Shown here in pieces: positions 62,608 through 64,000 of a DNA stretch of 64,000 nt (the first letter of the stretch is position 1; each line of letters opens with the position of its first letter). Source of the DNA: MVYY01 sp012517575 (GTDB lineage Bacteria > Bacteroidota > Bacteroidia > Bacteroidales > Paludibacteraceae). The stretch lies in contig JAVLUG010000012.1 of assembly GCA_031629035.1 (NCBI GenBank), positions 4,390-68,389 of the forward strand, read 5' to 3'. A program made the position numbers and the translations under genes. The notes beneath the pieces are model-generated. The model was not told where the DNA came from. It worked only from the letters and a program-made list of their open reading frames with translations, and searched no databases.

Positions 62608-63780
62608 ATGCCTGTAAAACTTTTTTATCACAGTCTCTTTTTACTCTTGTTATGTTTAAATGTAAACTTATTAGGTCAAAATAATGAGTTTAGCGGTATA
62701 AATATGAGTTTGGGAAATATTTACCGACTTTCCGATTCGGAAACACGGTCTATCAGTCCTGAAAATTTTACCGGAGAAAAAGGAAAAGGCGGAATGGCAA
62801 TTCCTGATTCAAAAGCTCCCCGAAATTCAGCAAACGCATGGGAGGCTTCTCGTGATCTCGGACAGGGATGGAAAGTCAACCCTTTTGTCATTATAAAACC
62901 AGGAGAAACATTTACTCTTGCAGAAATCGACGGTTCAGGGGCTATTCAGCATATTTGGATGACCCCTACCGGAAATTGGCGTTTTTCTATTATTCGTATT
63001 TATTGGGATGGAGAAGATACTCCTTCGGTAGAAGTTCCTGTAGGAGACTTTTTTGGAATGGGTTGGGGAGAATATGCACCTATCAATTCTCTTGCTGTAT
63101 GCGTTAATCCCGGTAGTGCCTTTAATTGTTATTGGCCTATGCCTTTTCGAAAAAAATGCAAAATAACAATGGAAAATCTCAATAATATTGAGGAGATGCG
63201 GCTTTACTATCAAATTGATTACACATTAGCTCGTGTTCCTAAAGATGCGGCTTATTTCCATGCTCAATTTCGGCGAACAAGAATAAATGAGACTTCTGAC
63301 TACACTATTATTGATCATGTGAAAGGTGAAGGTCATTTCGTCGGCGTATATCTTGCATGGCAAGTTAATAACAATGGATGGTGGGGAGAAGGCGAGATTA
63401 AATTTTTCTTGGATGGAGATACAAAATTTCCAACTATTTGTGGAACAGGAACGGAAGATTATTTTTGTGGTTCCTACAATTTTGATAGAAATGGGAAATA
63501 TGTTCCCTTTACTACACCTTACAGTGGTTTAGTGCAGGTAATTTCATCCGATTTGACTTATAAGGCTGGTCAACGATTTGGCCTTTATCGCTGGCATATA
63601 ATGGACCCAATTCGGTTTAAAAAAGATTTACGTATTACAATTCAGGATTTGGGATGGCATCATGGAGGACGATATTTGCCCCAGAAATCCGATATTTCTT
63701 CCACCTGTTTCTGGTATCAAAATGAACCTCATGCACCATTTCCAAAACTTCCAGATTGGCAATATTTGGAAATAAATTAA
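62608..63780 (+). CDS. GH172 / DUF2961 family secreted protein
   Basis: The 390-residue protein has an N-terminal signal peptide (LFLLLLCLNVNLLGQ) and matches DUF2961, now glycoside hydrolase family 172, jelly-roll enzymes whose known members act on difructose dianhydride or fructo- and arabinofuranose linkages. Characteristic segments are the AWEASRDLGQGWKVNPF region, GSGAIQHIWMT, the FGMGWGEYAP loop and the GTGTEDYFCGSY motif that carries a catalytic Glu. It is likely exported to the periplasm or surface. The promoter and neighbours downstream lie near the window end. Confidence 0.88.
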   Translation: MPVKLFYHSLFLLLLCLNVNLLGQNNEFSGINMSLGNIYRLSDSETRSISPENFTGEKGKGGMAIPDSKAPRNSANAWEASRDLGQGWKVNPFVIIKPGETFTLAEIDGSGAIQHIWMTPTGNWRFSIIRIYWDGEDTPSVEVPVGDFFGMGWGEYAPINSLAVCVNPGSAFNCYWPMPFRKKCKITMENLNNIEEMRLYYQIDYTLARVPKDAAYFHAQFRRTRINETSDYTIIDHVKGEGHFVGVYLAWQVNNNGWWGEGEIKFFLDGDTKFPTICGTGTEDYFCGSYNFDRNGKYVPFTTPYSGLVQVISSDLTYKAGQRFGLYRWHIMDPIRFKKDLRITIQDLGWHHGGRYLPQKSDISSTCFWYQNEPHAPFPKLPDWQYLEIN

Positions 63781-63945
63781 AATGGATGAAAATCGAAATA
63801 TGATTTTTTGAAAGTAAATCCTTTTATGTCTGATTGAAAATAATCAATGGCAAGGAGAACATGAAAACTTTAATTAGTCATTCCTTAAAAAGTCTATTTT
63901 TAAGCGGCAAGGTTATAAAAGTTTTGGCGAAAAAGTAATCTAAAA

Positions 63946-64000
63946 ATGAAACAAAAAAACTCTTCTTTGAGTTTTTCCATCATTTTCTTCAAATTCCAAG
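63946..64000 (+). CDS. possible start of a gene running off the window
   Basis: An ATG at 63946 opens a frame (MKQKNSSLSFSIIFFKFQ) that continues past the last base. Its basic, then hydrophobic start could be a signal peptide, but 18 residues are too few to judge. A small AT-rich hairpin lies at 63955-63976. Confidence 0.25.
   Translation, partial: MKQKNSSLSFSIIFFKFQ

Noticed and set aside
63955..63976. Small hairpin AAAAACTC/GAGTTTTT near the right edge
   Set aside because: Stem of 8 bp with mostly A-T pairs, inside a possible gene start and 170 bases after the nearest stop; too weak to call a terminator.
1..64000. tRNA, rRNA, CRISPR array or phage/plasmid module
   Set aside because: No cloverleaf, regular spaced repeats, integrase or transposase was seen in any intergenic space; only the short element at 814-899 suggests mobility.

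Overview
The window is a stretch of chromosome from a member of the Bacteroidota, most likely order Bacteroidales. The evidence is lineage-typical gene families (an S46 dipeptidyl peptidase, the Bacteroides-type succinyl/acetylornithine carbamoyltransferase, a DUF4270 lipoprotein, the type IX secretion proteins PorW/SprE and PorX, a CCDC81-type HU protein with a SPOR domain, DUF3098), an AT-rich composition, and promoter -7 boxes of the form TAnnTTTG. I see no prophage, integrated plasmid, CRISPR array, rRNA or tRNA. The DNA is mostly housekeeping, densely packed in short operons on both strands.

Layout. 1-5.2 kb: the 3' part of an aldo/keto reductase, a non-coding stretch with a small inverted-repeat (MITE-like) element, hsp20, an S46 peptidase and comB. 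5.2-12.2 kb: rpsP and an HU/SPOR protein (minus), rfbB (plus), then a minus-strand operon panC-panD-hisH-tgt-lptG. 12.7-16.3 kb: a GT5-like protein and a DUF4270 lipoprotein facing der. 16.6-26.2 kb: minus-strand genes ctpA, a deaminase, mpl, a gamma carbonic anhydrase, a glycosyltransferase, a radical SAM protein, a DUF3267 protease-like protein and dnaG, interrupted by one plus-strand MBL hydrolase. 26.9-31.9 kb: porW/sprE and porX. 32-36.4 kb: a DapB-like reductase, argF', apt, argB and argE. 36.4-43.6 kb (minus): gyrB, a terminator, then a tight five-gene run of a LOG protein, a GH16-like protein without catalytic residues, a KdsA-KdsC fusion, kdsD and a radical SAM protein. 44-46.6 kb: suhB, a DUF2148 protein and an MFS transporter. 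46.6-48.8 kb: an Old Yellow Enzyme homologue and a TerC-family protein. 49.2-51.3 kb: rpoN and a PAP2-like membrane protein. 51.3-53.7 kb: a TonB-dependent receptor under a clear cobalamin riboswitch. 53.8-63.8 kb: an LTA-synthase-like enzyme, serC-serA, a flavodiiron protein, DUF3098-uppP-truB-queA, and a GH172 protein.

Functional themes are envelope building (Kdo synthesis, LptG, UppP, Mpl, RfbB), protein secretion through the type IX system, arginine, serine and pantothenate synthesis, queuosine tRNA modification (tgt and queA, far apart) and B12 uptake. The least explained items are the GH16-like pseudoenzyme with N-terminal helical repeats inside the Kdo operon, a Thr at the known specificity position of the ornithine carbamoyltransferase, a GT5 protein lacking the nucleotide-binding loop, a Tgt without its zinc cysteines, a divergent DapB, and a large perfect palindrome on the rpoN promoter. 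All calls come from reading the sequence; no database search was possible.
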